NCBI RefSeq assembly: GCF_009742725.1
Contig: NZ_WPHG01000002.1
Location: 558,001 to 622,000 of the forward strand
Source of the DNA: Nitratireductor arenosus
GTDB lineage: Bacteria; Pseudomonadota; Alphaproteobacteria; Rhizobiales; Rhizobiaceae
DNA length: 64,000 nucleotides
Direction: 5' to 3'
In this document: in pieces, positions 19,031 to 27,873 of the stretch
Layout of the letters: every line of letters begins with the position of its first letter
How positions within the stretch are numbered: the stretch's first letter is position 1
The notes under the pieces: generated by a model
What the model was told of the DNA's origin: nothing
The model's database searches: none
Seen by the model: only the letters and a program-made list of their open reading frames with translations
Position numbers and translations under genes: made by a program

Positions 19031-19690
19031 ATGGTGAGCGTTAAACTGGCATCCGGCCTGGCGTTTTTGCGCGAATTCGCCCAGCGGTTGAGGGTGCGGC
19101 GCGACACGGCGCCGATCGACAGCGTCGAGACGCTGTGCCGCTTCGCCAGCACCAGGGCCGCTTTTGCCACGCAGAAAAAGCTCTATGGCTACCTCAAGGC
19201 GCGCATGGGCACACGCTATCCGTCGATGTTCGAGGACGAGGCGTTCGTGGCCTCGGTCAATATCGCCAAGATGCATGTGTTTGCCGCATCGCTTTCCGAT
19301 CTCACCGTGTATGCGGTCGGCCGTGTCGGCGCGGGCACGGGGTTGGACGAGACGAGCCGGCGCGCCCTGGCGCGCACCTGTTTTCGTGTCGGACTGGCCG
19401 ACAATGTTAGCCAGGTGCCGGACGAGGCGAGCATGGCCGGCTGGCTGGCGGCGTTCGAACGGCGGCTCGACGAGGTGCATTGGGCAAATCTGGAAGCGGG
19501 CGGCGACGCCTTCATCGAAAGCCCCGCGGCGCTGCTGCACTGGGCGCCGGTCGCCGACCGCCTCAAGCGCTACGACGCCGAGATCGTGGAAAACTCGATC
19601 CGGTTTGCCTGGATCGAGATCCGACGCGACCTGGCGCGGCGTCTCGACGCCCGCGCCGTGGCGGCAGACGGGGCGCTAGAGAGAGGCTAA
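19031..19690 (+). CDS. Conserved hypothetical protein, 219 aa
   Basis: The protein is soluble-looking and mainly helical. It has LREFAQRLRVRRDTAPIDSVETLCRFASTRAAFATQKKLYGYLKARMGTRYP near the N-terminus and FIESPAALLHWAPVADRLKRYDAEIVENSIRFAWIEIRRDLARRL at the C-terminus. I have seen this architecture as a conserved alphaproteobacterial protein without known function. ATG 19031 is chosen because AGGAGAG lies 5 bases upstream. The 3' end overlaps the remains of the convergent DUF2799 gene by about 15 bases. Confidence 0.8.
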   Translation: MVSVKLASGLAFLREFAQRLRVRRDTAPIDSVETLCRFASTRAAFATQKKLYGYLKARMGTRYPSMFEDEAFVASVNIAKMHVFAASLSDLTVYAVGRVGAGTGLDETSRRALARTCFRVGLADNVSQVPDEASMAGWLAAFERRLDEVHWANLEAGGDAFIESPAALLHWAPVADRLKRYDAEIVENSIRFAWIEIRRDLARRLDARAVAADGALERG

Positions 19691-19820
19691 AAAGCCCTCC
19701 GCCTCGGCTTCGGCGCGGCCCAATTCGAGATTGACGCTGCTCTGGGAGCCATAAAGAAAACCGATGTCGCGGTCGAGTTGGCTGATTCTGTGCCCGGATG
19801 GCGGCATCCTTGGCCGGGTC
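19676..19820 (-). pseudogene. Detached C-terminal remnant of the DUF2799 lipoprotein gene
   Basis: Immediately past the TAG that ends the DUF2799 frame, the same frame reads DPAKDAAIRAQ; one base insertion (an extra A near 19782) then shifts into a frame reading ISQLDRDIGFLYG and on to an acidic alanine-rich helix, AEAEAEGFLASL, ending at a TAG at 19676-19678. The charged helical pattern continues the coiled coil of the upstream part, so this is the lost tail of the same gene. A nonsense codon plus one indel separate them. Confidence 0.5.
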
Positions 19821-20276
19821 CTAGCCGAGCGAGGCCGTCAATTCGCGGCGTTCGTTCTCCTTGCGGGAAATGTCGTTTTGAGCCCTGTCGCGCCGGGCGC
19901 GTGCGTCGTAGACGCGTTTGCCGAGCTGATAGCCATGCGTGAACAGGGAATCCAGTGGCGGCGGGCAGACATTGGCGTAGCTCTGGCCCTCGGTTCCGAT
20001 CCTGACGCCGTTTTGGGGCGTGCAATAGCGGATCAGGCCGGTTTCACGACCGGCGAGCCACGCCGACTGGTCCGGCACGATGCCGACACGCTGGCAGGCC
20101 TTGGCATGTTTGAGAATATAATCGGAGGCGCGGCCGGCCGCCCCGTCGGTTTCACCGACGATGTGCCAGTCGGCGACGGCACATTCCTCCTTGCTCATCG
20201 TCTGGCACGAGGCGAGCACGATCGCCAACAGACCGAAAACCGATCCGATCAACGCCAAGCGCGCTGTCGCCACCAT
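19821..20276 (-). CDS. DUF2799-family lipoprotein, probably truncated
   Basis: 151 residues. A lipobox-type signal (VFGLLAIVLASC) makes Cys24 the likely lipidated residue. The DUF2799 hallmarks CAVADWHIVGETDGAAGRASDYILKHAKACQRVGI, LIRYCTPQNGVRIGTEGQSYANVC and the start of a C-terminal coiled coil (RRDRAQNDISRKENERREL) are present. Family members usually have a longer coiled coil; here a TAG cuts it and the rest survives out of frame downstream. Function in the family is unknown. Confidence 0.75.
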   Translation of the reverse strand: MVATARLALIGSVFGLLAIVLASCQTMSKEECAVADWHIVGETDGAAGRASDYILKHAKACQRVGIVPDQSAWLAGRETGLIRYCTPQNGVRIGTEGQSYANVCPPPLDSLFTHGYQLGKRVYDARARRDRAQNDISRKENERRELTASLG

Positions 20277-20372
20277 GTCCGTTCCCCATGCGGATTGTCG
20301 AGGCGCCCACCTAGGGAACTTGCGCGCGCGCCGACAAGGCGCGGCGGCATTTTATGATTTGTTTCCACAACA

Positions 20373-20404
20373 TAGAAAAACCCCGCGGCGCGGCCGCGGG
20401 GTTT
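20373..20404 (-). terminator. Intrinsic terminator of glnA
   Basis: CCCCGCGGC (20381-20389) pairs with GCCGCGGGG (20393-20401), extended by AAA/TTT at the base (20378-20380 with 20402-20404). On the minus strand the stem runs into TTTTTCTATG, a classical T-tract. It lies 34 bases after the glnA stop. Confidence 0.92.
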
Positions 20405-20437
20405 CGCAATCTCGGCGGTGCCGCCAGACGGGTCGAA

Positions 20438-21847
20438 TCAGACTGAATAATACATATCGAATTCGACCGGGTGCGGCGTCATCTCGTAACGCAGTACCTC
20501 GTGCATCTTGAGTTCGATATAAGCATCGATCTGGTCGTCGTCGAACACGCCACCGGCCTTGAGGAAGGCGCGGTCCTTGTCGAGGCTGGTAAGAGCCTCG
20601 CGTAGCGAGGCCGCCACGGTCGGCACCCGCTTCAATTCCTTCGGCGGCAGATCGTAGAGATCCTTGTCCATGGCCTGGCCGGGATGGATCTTGTTTTTGA
20701 TGCCGTCGAGACCTGCCATCAACATCGCGGCGAAGGAAAGATAGGGATTGGCGGCCGGATCGGGAAAACGCACCTCGACACGCTTCGCCTTCGGCGAGGT
20801 GCCGTAGGGGATGCGGCAGGACGCCGAGCGGTTGCGGGCCGAATAAGCGAGCAGCACCGGGGCCTCGAAACCCGGAACCAGGCGCTTGTAGGAGTTGGTC
20901 GAGGGGTTGGCGAAGGCGTTGATTGCCTTGGCGTGCTTGATGATACCGCCGATGTAAAACAGGCAGCTTTCGGACAGGCCGGCATATTCGTTGCCGGCGA
21001 AGGTCGGCTTGCCGTCCTTCCAGATCGACTGATGCACATGCATGCCCGAACCGTTGTCGCCATAGACGGGTTTGGGCATGAAAGTGGCGGTCTTGCCGTA
21101 GGCGTTGGCGACCTGGTGAATGACGTATTTGTAGATCTGCATCTTGTCGGCGTTGCGGGTCAACGTATCGAACTTGATGCCGAGTTCGTGCTGGGCGGCG
21201 CCGACCTCGTGATGGTGCTTTTCAACCACGACGCCCATCTCGGACATCACGGTCAGCATTTCCGAGCGCATATCCTGCAGGGAATCGATCGGCGGCACGG
21301 GGAAATAGCCGCCCTTCACGCGCGGGCGGTGGCCGAGATTGCCGGTTTCGTAGTGGGTGTCGTCATTGGACGGCAGCTCGGTCGAATCGAGCATGAAGCC
21401 GGTGTTGTAGGGGTCGGCCTTGTATTTGACGTCGTCGAAGACGAAGAACTCGGCTTCCGGGCCGACAAAGCAGGTGTCGCCGACGCCTTCGGACTTCAGA
21501 TAGGCTTCCGCCTTCTTGGCGGTGGTGCGCGGATCGCGGTTGTAGGCTTCGCCCGACACTGGATCGAGAATGTCGCACAACACAACCATGGTGGACTGGG
21601 CGAAGAACGGGTCCATGTGGGCGGTTTCGGTGTCCGGCATCAGCACCATGTCGGACTCGTTGATGGCCTTCCAGCCGCCGATGGAGGAGCCGTCGAACAT
21701 GACGCCGTCGGCGAACATGTCCTCGTCGACCGCCACCACGTCCATGGTGACGTGCTGCAGCTTGCCCTTGGGGTCGGTAAAGCGCAGATCGACGAACTTG
21801 ACGTCGTTGTCCTTGATCTGCTTGAGAATATCATTGGCTGTCGTCAT
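20438..21847 (-). CDS. glnA: Glutamine synthetase type I
   Basis: 469 residues, full length for GSI. It makes glutamine from glutamate, ammonia and ATP as a dodecamer. Motifs: the N-terminal [28 protein letters not shown], the metal-site region [13 protein letters not shown] and [16 protein letters not shown], the GSGMHVHQS loop and the adenylylation site Tyr398 in [10 protein letters not shown]. The ATG at 21847 has AAAGAGAG upstream. It follows glnB with a 145-bp gap, the usual glnB-glnA arrangement, and ends at a strong terminator. Confidence 0.98.
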   Translation of the reverse strand: MTTANDILKQIKDNDVKFVDLRFTDPKGKLQHVTMDVVAVDEDMFADGVMFDGSSIGGWKAINESDMVLMPDTETAHMDPFFAQSTMVVLCDILDPVSGEAYNRDPRTTAKKAEAYLKSEGVGDTCFVGPEAEFFVFDDVKYKADPYNTGFMLDSTELPSNDDTHYETGNLGHRPRVKGGYFPVPPIDSLQDMRSEMLTVMSEMGVVVEKHHHEVGAAQHELGIKFDTLTRNADKMQIYKYVIHQVANAYGKTATFMPKPVYGDNGSGMHVHQSIWKDGKPTFAGNEYAGLSESCLFYIGGIIKHAKAINAFANPSTNSYKRLVPGFEAPVLLAYSARNRSASCRIPYGTSPKAKRVEVRFPDPAANPYLSFAAMLMAGLDGIKNKIHPGQAMDKDLYDLPPKELKRVPTVAASLREALTSLDKDRAFLKAGGVFDDDQIDAYIELKMHEVLRYEMTPHPVEFDMYYSV

Positions 21848-21992
21848 GGTCTCTCTTTCCCTGTCTGACGCGTGAGATGCCTTGCGGGCAGATTTTTGAA
21901 GAGTGGTCGTCGTTTTCTCGCAAACGGACACACCGCTCTATTTCCTGTTCGGCTGTTTGCTTGAAAAACCGGCCTGGGTCTGGCGGGGCGCG

Positions 21993-22331
<339 letters not shown>

Positions 22332-22392
22332 CTAGGTTTCTGCCTCCGCTGGCATCGATGTCGGGTCGTTTTCCCGCGCTGCGACCTTAAAA

Positions 22393-22407
22393 GCATGAAC
22401 CGTGCCA
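22393..22407 (-). promoter_or_regulatory. Sigma-54 (RpoN) promoter of glnB-glnA
   Basis: On the minus strand TGGCACGGTTCATGC has the invariant GG and GC of the -24/-12 elements exactly ten bases apart. The -12 GC is 62 bases upstream of the glnB ATG, leaving a leader of about 50 nt. RpoN control of glnB-glnA is well established in rhizobia. I did not find a clear NtrC site in the upstream 200 bp. Confidence 0.8.
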
Positions 22408-22634
22408 GTTCGGTTCATGGCAGAGAGACAAACTTCGCCATCGCCCTGGCCGCGTAAAATCGGGGATTTACGCTGTTCGGGCTCCGGTTTGGCGAGGCAC
22501 AGGATTGCGGGCCGTGCGGGGTCATCATGCGGCGTGATTAATCCGTGTGCAACCGGCCTAAAAAAACGGCAGACGATGCCGTGGCGGGGGCACGCGCGGG
22601 CGAATAGTGTTGGGTGCGAACAGGGAGATGCGCG

Positions 22635-24173
22635 GTGAGCGACGAATTGCTGACGCCGGACCAGATGGCAAAAGCCGACCGCCTGGCGATCGAAGGCGGG
22701 CCGTTCGACGGCTATGGGCTGATGCTTAATGCCGGGCGCGCTGTGGCCGCTGTCGTGCTGGCGCATTTTCCGCAAGCCCGGCATGCGCATATTCTGTGCG
22801 GTCCCGGCAATAATGGCGGCGACGGGCTGGTGGCCGCGCGCTTTCTACGCGAGGCGGGAATGGCGGTTTCGGCCTATCTCGCTCCCGCGCCGCGCGAGGG
22901 CGGCGAGGTGGCGCGCGCGCTTGCCGATTTCCCCGAGACGGTGCGGCCGCTGGAGGCGTTTTGCGCCACGGCGGAAGATGTCGTCGTGGACGCCTTGTTC
23001 GGTGCCGGCCTTGCCCGACCGCTGGACGGCGTTTTTGCCACGCTGGTCGACAAGGCGCGTTTGTCGGGGGCGCCGGTCGTGGCTGTCGACCTGCCGTCCG
23101 GTGTCTCGGGGCAAAGCGGCGCCGTGCTCGGCGCGGCGATGGCCGCGCTGCGAACCGTCACCTTTTTCCGGCGCAAGCCCGGGCACCTGCTTTTTCCCGG
23201 CCGGGGGCTTTGCGGCACGGTCGAGGTCGCCGATATCGGTATTCCGCGCCGGGTTCTGGCCGAGATCGGCGTTGACCTGTTTGAAAACACGCCGCGCCGG
23301 TGGCGCGCCGCGCTGCCGGCCCCGGATCCGCTCGGCCACAAATATAGCCGCGGCCATGCCGGCATCTTTTCCGGCGGCCCGTCGGCGACCGGCGCGGCAA
23401 GATTGGCAGCGATGGCGGCGGCACGATCGGGCGCCGGCGCCGTCACCTTGTTGTCGCCGGCCTCGGCACTGCTGGTCAACGCAGCGCATCTGACCGCGAT
23501 CATGCTTCAGCGCGCCGACGATCCCGACCACGTCGCCGCCTTCGCCGGCGAGCGCAAATTGTCGGCGCTGGCGATCGGGCCGGGCTACGGCGTCGGCGAA
23601 AAATGCCGCGCTTTCGTGGCCATGGCGGCAGGACTGAGACGCGAACGCGGGCTGGGCCTGGTTCTCGATGCGGACGCGCTGACTTCGTTCGAGGGCGAGC
23701 CGGAGGCGCTGTTTGCCTGCCTGAACCTCGGCGGGGTGGAGGAGGCGGGATCGGTGGTGCTGACGCCGCATGAAGGCGAATTCGCCCGCCTGTTTCCTGG
23801 TCTCGGCGCGCATGTTGGTCTGTCGAAGGTGGAGCGTGCCCGCCGGGCGGCGGCGCGCGCCGGCGCAACCGTGGTGCTGAAGGGGTCCGACAGCGTGATC
23901 GCCGCGCCGGATGGACGCGCGGTGATCAACATCCATGCCAGTCCCTATCTGGCGACCGCCGGGTCCGGCGACGTGCTGACCGGTCTGATTACCGGCCTGC
24001 TAGCGCAGGGCATGCCGGGGTTCGAGGCCGCGGCGGCGGCGGTGTGGCTGCACGGCGACGCCGGACTGCGCCTGGGGGCGGGGCTGGTCGCGGAAGATTT
24101 GCCCGCCGCGATCCCCGCCGTGTTGGCGGGCTTATCTGCGGCCGACGAGAGTTTTCGTGAGGGGCCGCGCTAG
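22635..24173 (+). CDS. nnr: Bifunctional NAD(P)H-hydrate epimerase / ADP-dependent dehydratase
   Basis: 512 residues starting at GTG 22635, preceded by AGGGAG. The N-terminal YjeF_N domain (epimerase) carries GYGLMLNAGRAVA, LCGPGNNGGDGLVAARFL and VAVDLPSGVSGQ. The C-terminal carbohydrate-kinase-like dehydratase carries LGHKYSRGHAGIFSGG, IGPGYG, LTPHEGEFARLFPG and ATAGSGDVLTGLITGLLAQG. It repairs NADHX and NADPHX. It is transcribed away from glnB, so the two share the 300-bp intergenic region. This is the usual fused bacterial form. Confidence 0.95.
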   Translation: MSDELLTPDQMAKADRLAIEGGPFDGYGLMLNAGRAVAAVVLAHFPQARHAHILCGPGNNGGDGLVAARFLREAGMAVSAYLAPAPREGGEVARALADFPETVRPLEAFCATAEDVVVDALFGAGLARPLDGVFATLVDKARLSGAPVVAVDLPSGVSGQSGAVLGAAMAALRTVTFFRRKPGHLLFPGRGLCGTVEVADIGIPRRVLAEIGVDLFENTPRRWRAALPAPDPLGHKYSRGHAGIFSGGPSATGAARLAAMAAARSGAGAVTLLSPASALLVNAAHLTAIMLQRADDPDHVAAFAGERKLSALAIGPGYGVGEKCRAFVAMAAGLRRERGLGLVLDADALTSFEGEPEALFACLNLGGVEEAGSVVLTPHEGEFARLFPGLGAHVGLSKVERARRAAARAGATVVLKGSDSVIAAPDGRAVINIHASPYLATAGSGDVLTGLITGLLAQGMPGFEAAAAAVWLHGDAGLRLGAGLVAEDLPAAIPAVLAGLSAADESFREGPR

Positions 24174-24252
24174 GCACTCCCCCTCAACGCGCAAATCGTT
24201 GATGCCCCTTCGCCTTCGACCGTTCCGCCGCTGCGCGACATGGTCGCCGCCG

Positions 24253-24711
24253 TCAGCGGCCGGCCCGGTAAAAGACTGTCGGTTCGATGCCGGCCTCGCG
24301 CGTGATCGCATAGGCGAGATAGCTCGCGTCGGGATCGTCGCCCATGCCGAGCGAGCCCTGGGGCATGCCGGGCACGGCGATGCCGGCGATCTGCGGCCTT
24401 TCTGAAAGCAGCTTGTCCACGGCTTCCAGCGGCACGTGACCCTCGAGAAAATAGCCGTCGATGGCGGCGGTATGACAGGCCTGCATGGCGTCGGGAACGC
24501 CGGCCTGTTTCTTGACCGGTGCGAGATCCTCGACATCGTGCATCTTGATGTCGAAGCCGGCCTTTTCGACCGCGTCGGCCCAGGCCTGACAGCAGCCGCA
24601 CCAGGGCGATTTCCACACCGTGATGGTGCCTCGATCGGCCGCGAGCGCGGCATGGGACGTCAGGGCGAGAACAAGGATCGAGACAAGAAAATGCGTTCGG
24701 CGCAGGGTCAA
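24253..24711 (-). CDS. DUF411 periplasmic metal-binding protein
   Basis: 152 residues. A signal peptide (THFLVSILVLALTSHAALA) precedes ITVWKSPWCGCCQAW, the Cys-x-Cys-Cys motif, and HTAAIDGYFLEGHVPLEAVDKLL and IAVPGMPQGSLGMG, both DUF411 hallmarks. Homologues accompany copper or cadmium resistance genes and may bind metal. The start is taken as TTG 24711, because GAGGAGA sits about 7 bases upstream and no ATG fits the signal peptide. No other metal-resistance genes are nearby. Confidence 0.82.
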   Translation of the reverse strand: MTLRRTHFLVSILVLALTSHAALAADRGTITVWKSPWCGCCQAWADAVEKAGFDIKMHDVEDLAPVKKQAGVPDAMQACHTAAIDGYFLEGHVPLEAVDKLLSERPQIAGIAVPGMPQGSLGMGDDPDASYLAYAITREAGIEPTVFYRAGR

Positions 24712-24954
24712 CGGGGGTCTCCTCGAATGGGGCTGACGGCGCAGCCGGTTGGGTGGCGGGCGTCGATGGGGTGAAACGTTGGGGGTTCTCGTAGCTGGAA
24801 GGTCAAGTGCGGTGTCGGCCGGAGGTCCGCCGCGGATACGGCCGGACATACCGCTTTCGCCCATATGGCCGCACACCGGCCCGGCCGTGGCCGCGCTGGA
24901 CTTTGCCCCAAAGCCCGCTCATGATCCCGGCTTCAGGAAAACCAGCCGGGAGCC

Positions 24955-25206
24955 ATGATGCTGAGGATCGAGAAGGTCGCGATTGCGTCGATCTATGTGC
25001 CGACCGCGCGGCGCAAGACCCTGCATCCCGATACGGTGCGGCTTCTCGCCGAGGACATTCTGGAGAACGGCATGAAGGTGCCGATCCAGGTCCGCCATGA
25101 CGGCAAGCGCCACGTGCTGGTCGAGGGCCTGCACCGGCTGGAGGCGGCGAAATGGCTTGGGGAGACCGAGATCGACGTCTATTTCGTGCAAGCGCGCAAG
25201 CACTGA
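24955..25206 (+). CDS. Stand-alone ParB-like nuclease-domain protein, 83 aa
   Basis: 83 residues. The sequence IASIYVPTARRKTLHPDTVRLLAEDILENGMKVPIQVR and HVLVEGLHRLEAAKWLGE is a ParB/Srx N-terminal domain; the GLHRLEAAK box corresponds to the GERR-type nucleotide-binding motif of ParB, with a Gly-Leu-His variation. There is no DNA-binding helix-turn-helix or dimer domain, so it is not a partition protein. It may be a small CTPase/ATPase-like or sulfiredoxin-like protein. ATG 24955 follows CCGGGAGCC. Confidence 0.75.
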   Translation: MMLRIEKVAIASIYVPTARRKTLHPDTVRLLAEDILENGMKVPIQVRHDGKRHVLVEGLHRLEAAKWLGETEIDVYFVQARKH

Positions 25207-25416
25207 CGGAACGACGGTCGAGCCACATATGGCGAGCGCCGGACAACGTCGATCCTCGGCCTGCCGACCGGTGGTCTCGGCTTGGTGATCGCCTGAGCGT
25301 TAAGCAATGTGACCGCGATGTCTTCGCCCGGCCACCCGATCGTCACCAATCGGACATGGCGCCGTCACCTTGCCCGCCTAGACGATGCGGGCGGGCTCGA
25401 AGATTCGGAGACGGAC

Positions 25417-25626
25417 ATGCTGCAGGACGAAGCCACACTCGATGAATTGCTGAACGATCCGATCATCCTGATGATGATGAGAAGCGACGGCGTGTCGCCC
25501 GGCGAGATCAGGCGCCTGGCCGATAAGGTGCATATGCGCGCCCACAAGGCCGGCCGGACGGCCCGGGCGCTGACCAGCGGTGCGGCGTCGGCCGTGGGCG
25601 CGGGGCCGTTGCGGCTTTGCGCCTGA
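25417..25626 (+). CDS. Small conserved protein, 69 aa
   Basis: The ATG at 25417 has GGAGACGGAC just upstream and starts MLQDEATLDELLNDPIILMMMRSDGVSPGEIRRLADKV. The acidic N-terminal helix with ELLNDPI.. and MMRSDGV.. recurs in small alphaproteobacterial proteins of unknown function. A longer reading from 25309 is possible but its N-terminus looks random. No membrane segment or signal is seen. Confidence 0.6.
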   Translation: MLQDEATLDELLNDPIILMMMRSDGVSPGEIRRLADKVHMRAHKAGRTARALTSGAASAVGAGPLRLCA

Positions 25627-25647
25627 GCCGTAATCTTCATCGCCGAT

Positions 25648-25673
25648 CCGCTTCGCGTTCGAACGCGAAGCGG
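25648..25673. repeat. 26-bp perfect palindrome
   Basis: CCGCTTCGCGTTC (25648-25660) is followed directly by its exact reverse complement (25661-25673). It lies 22 bases after the stop of the 69-residue gene and about 80 bases before the lysozyme-like gene. With no loop and no T-tract it is not a standard terminator, although a cruciform or RNA hairpin with a small loop could act as one; a dimeric regulator site is the alternative. Confidence 0.7.
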
Positions 25674-25750
25674 ACATGGTAAAAATTCGATTCAAACTTT
25701 CTTGGTCTTTTTGAACGAGGATCGACGCTGGTTCGGTCGGACGGCGCGCG

Positions 25751-26785
25751 ATGTGTCGTCGACCTGTTTTGTCCCGCGTACAGGTCCTCATGCACTCGCC
25801 CGCTATTGCCGCCCTCGTTTTTGCCTGTGCCGCGCTTGCCGCGTGCACGACCAGCCCCGGCCTCGACGCCTTGAACAGCGTCGGTCCGTCGCAGGAAACG
25901 ACGAGTTCGATCGTCAGGCCGGCGGCCGTCGTGCCTGAGGGCGACAGCGACGGCTTGGCTGTCGAGGAGAACGAGGCCGGCGTGACGGCGCTCGCCGAAC
26001 CCGACGTCGTCACCGCGGAGGCGGCCGAAAAGGTCGCCCTGATCGTGCCCGCCAAACCGACCAGCCGGCCGGCGCCGCCTGTCGCGGGCGGCAAGGTGGT
26101 GCGCCAGCGCTTTCGCGACGCCCATCCGATCAATTTCGGCAAGGTCACGCCCGGCGACCACGCGGTGCACGGCGTCGACGTATCGCGCTGGCAGGGCGAT
26201 ATCAACTGGGCCAAGCTGCGCGGACAGGGTGCCAATTTCGCCTGGATCAAGGCGACCGACGGCGGCGACCATCTCGATCCGATGTTCAAGAAGAACTGGC
26301 GCGCGGCCAAGGCAGCCGGCATCCCGCGCGGCGGCTATCATTTCTTCTACTGGTGCCGCTCGGCCTCCTCGCAGGCCGACTGGTTCATCCGCAACGTACC
26401 GAAGGAAAAGGGCGCCCTGCCGCCGGTGCTGGACGTGGAATGGAATCACCTGTCGGCCTGCAAGAAGCGCCCGTCGCGCGAAACGGTGCTTGAAAAGATG
26501 CAGGTCTTTCTCGACCGGCTCGAAAAACATTATGGCCAGAGGCCGGTCATCTATACCGCGCCCGATTTCTACGCCGACAATCTGAAGGGCGCTTTCCCGA
26601 ACCATCCGTTCTGGCTTCGCTCGGTCGCGGCTCATCCGTCAAAAGTCTATCCGGGACGCAAATGGCTGTTCTGGCAATATTCCGGATCGGGCCTGTCGCA
26701 TGGCGTCGACGGCCGCATCGACCTGAACGTGTTTCGCGGCAGCACCGGCGAATGGCGCAAATGGCTGGCGCGCGCTGCCGGATAG
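25751..26785 (+). CDS. GH25-family lysozyme-like lipoprotein
   Basis: 344 residues. A lipoprotein signal peptide ends at LAAC (Cys32 from the first start). After a low-complexity linker to about residue 125, the GH25 domain begins HGVDVSRWQGDINWAKLRGQGANFAWIKATDGGDHLDPMF and contains LPPVLDVEWN (catalytic Asp and Glu region), VIYTAPDFY and WLFWQYSGSG. It should cut the glycan strands of peptidoglycan and be anchored in the outer membrane. Start ATG 25751 gives a charged signal peptide; ATG 25790 is the alternative. Neither has a strong ribosome binding site. Confidence 0.9.
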   Translation: MCRRPVLSRVQVLMHSPAIAALVFACAALAACTTSPGLDALNSVGPSQETTSSIVRPAAVVPEGDSDGLAVEENEAGVTALAEPDVVTAEAAEKVALIVPAKPTSRPAPPVAGGKVVRQRFRDAHPINFGKVTPGDHAVHGVDVSRWQGDINWAKLRGQGANFAWIKATDGGDHLDPMFKKNWRAAKAAGIPRGGYHFFYWCRSASSQADWFIRNVPKEKGALPPVLDVEWNHLSACKKRPSRETVLEKMQVFLDRLEKHYGQRPVIYTAPDFYADNLKGAFPNHPFWLRSVAAHPSKVYPGRKWLFWQYSGSGLSHGVDGRIDLNVFRGSTGEWRKWLARAAG

Positions 26786-26856
26786 GCAGGCGGACGGGCC
26801 GGCGCGCATGATCACGTGCCGGGTATTGCCGCATCTGGTGAATTATGGCCTGGCGA

Positions 26857-26870
26857 ACACAATATTGTGT
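26857..26870. promoter_or_regulatory. Palindromic operator candidate upstream of yghU
   Basis: ACACAATATTGTGT is a perfect 14-bp palindrome, 84 bases upstream of the yghU start codon, in an AT-rich patch of an otherwise GC-rich spacer. It resembles a dimer-binding operator. It is two bases short of an NrdR box, so I do not assign a regulator. Confidence 0.45.
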
Positions 26871-26953
26871 GGACCAATCGTTGGGCATGGCGTTCGGCGG
26901 ACGATCGACCTATCTGACCCCCGAACCATACAACCAGCCCCAGGAGCCAACGC

Positions 26954-27826
26954 ATGTCGGATACCACCGCCTATACCCCGCCGAAAGTCTGGACGTGGGA
27001 CAAGGAAAGCGGCGGCACCTTCGCCTCGATCAACAGGCCGGTCGCCGGTGCGACGCACGACAAAGACCTGCCGGTCGGCAAGCACCCGCTGCAGCTTTAT
27101 TCGCTGGCCACGCCCAACGGCGTGAAGGTGACGATCATGCTGGAGGAACTTCTGGCCCTCGGCCACAAGGGCGCGGAATACGACGCCTGGCTGATCCGCA
27201 TCGGCGACGGCGACCAGTTCGGCTCGGGTTTCGTGGAGGTCAATCCGAACTCCAAAATTCCGGCGCTGATGGATCGCAGCGGATCCGAGCCGGTGCGGGT
27301 GTTCGAATCCGGTTCGATCCTGTTCTACCTGGCCGAAAAATTCGGGGCATTCCTGCCGACGACGCAGCCGGCACGCACCGAATGTCTGAATTGGCTGTTT
27401 TGGCAAATGGGTTCGGCGCCTTATCTCGGCGGCGGTTTCGGCCATTTTTTCGCCTACGCGCCGGAAAAATGGGAATATCCCATCAACCGCTTCGCCATGG
27501 AGGTCAAACGTCAACTCGACGTGCTCGACCGGCGGCTGGCCGAGGTCGACTATCTGGCCGGCGACGACTACACGATCGCCGACATGGCGGTCTGGCCCTG
27601 GTATGGCGGTCTCGTGAAGGGCTGGAACTACGGCGCCGGTGAGTTCCTGTCGGTGCACGAATACAAAAACGTCATCCGCTGGGCCGACCAGATCCACGCC
27701 CGTCCGGCGGTCAAGCGCGGGCGCATGGTCAACCGGACGTCCGGCGATCCGGCCGGCCAGTTGCACGAGCGCCACGACGCCTCCGATTTCGACACGATGA
27801 CACAGGATAAGCTGGCCGCCGAATAG
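26954..27826 (+). CDS. yghU: Glutathione-dependent disulfide-bond oxidoreductase, YghU family
   Basis: 290 residues. N-terminal thioredoxin-fold GST domain (LQLYSLATPNGVKVTIMLEELLALG with the TPNG catalytic turn, KIPALMD, ESGSILFYLAEKFG), then an all-helical C domain (LNWLFWQMGSAPYLGGGFGHFFAYAPEKWEYPINRF) matching YghU/YfcG Nu-class GSTs that reduce disulfides with two bound glutathiones. The N-terminal extension before the GST fold, with DKDLPVGKHPLQLY, is specific to YghU. ATG 26954 has CCAGGAGCC upstream. Oxidative-stress role is inferred. Confidence 0.93.
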   Translation: MSDTTAYTPPKVWTWDKESGGTFASINRPVAGATHDKDLPVGKHPLQLYSLATPNGVKVTIMLEELLALGHKGAEYDAWLIRIGDGDQFGSGFVEVNPNSKIPALMDRSGSEPVRVFESGSILFYLAEKFGAFLPTTQPARTECLNWLFWQMGSAPYLGGGFGHFFAYAPEKWEYPINRFAMEVKRQLDVLDRRLAEVDYLAGDDYTIADMAVWPWYGGLVKGWNYGAGEFLSVHEYKNVIRWADQIHARPAVKRGRMVNRTSGDPAGQLHERHDASDFDTMTQDKLAAE

Positions 27827-27873
27827 GCGAAATCGGAGTGGTGGCTCCCCCTGTCGGTGGATGCCGCCCGGAA

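Noticed and set aside
21848-21992. Second sigma-54 promoter between glnB and glnA
   Set aside because: A GG and GC pair exists but with 11 instead of 10 bases between them and no TGGCAC context.
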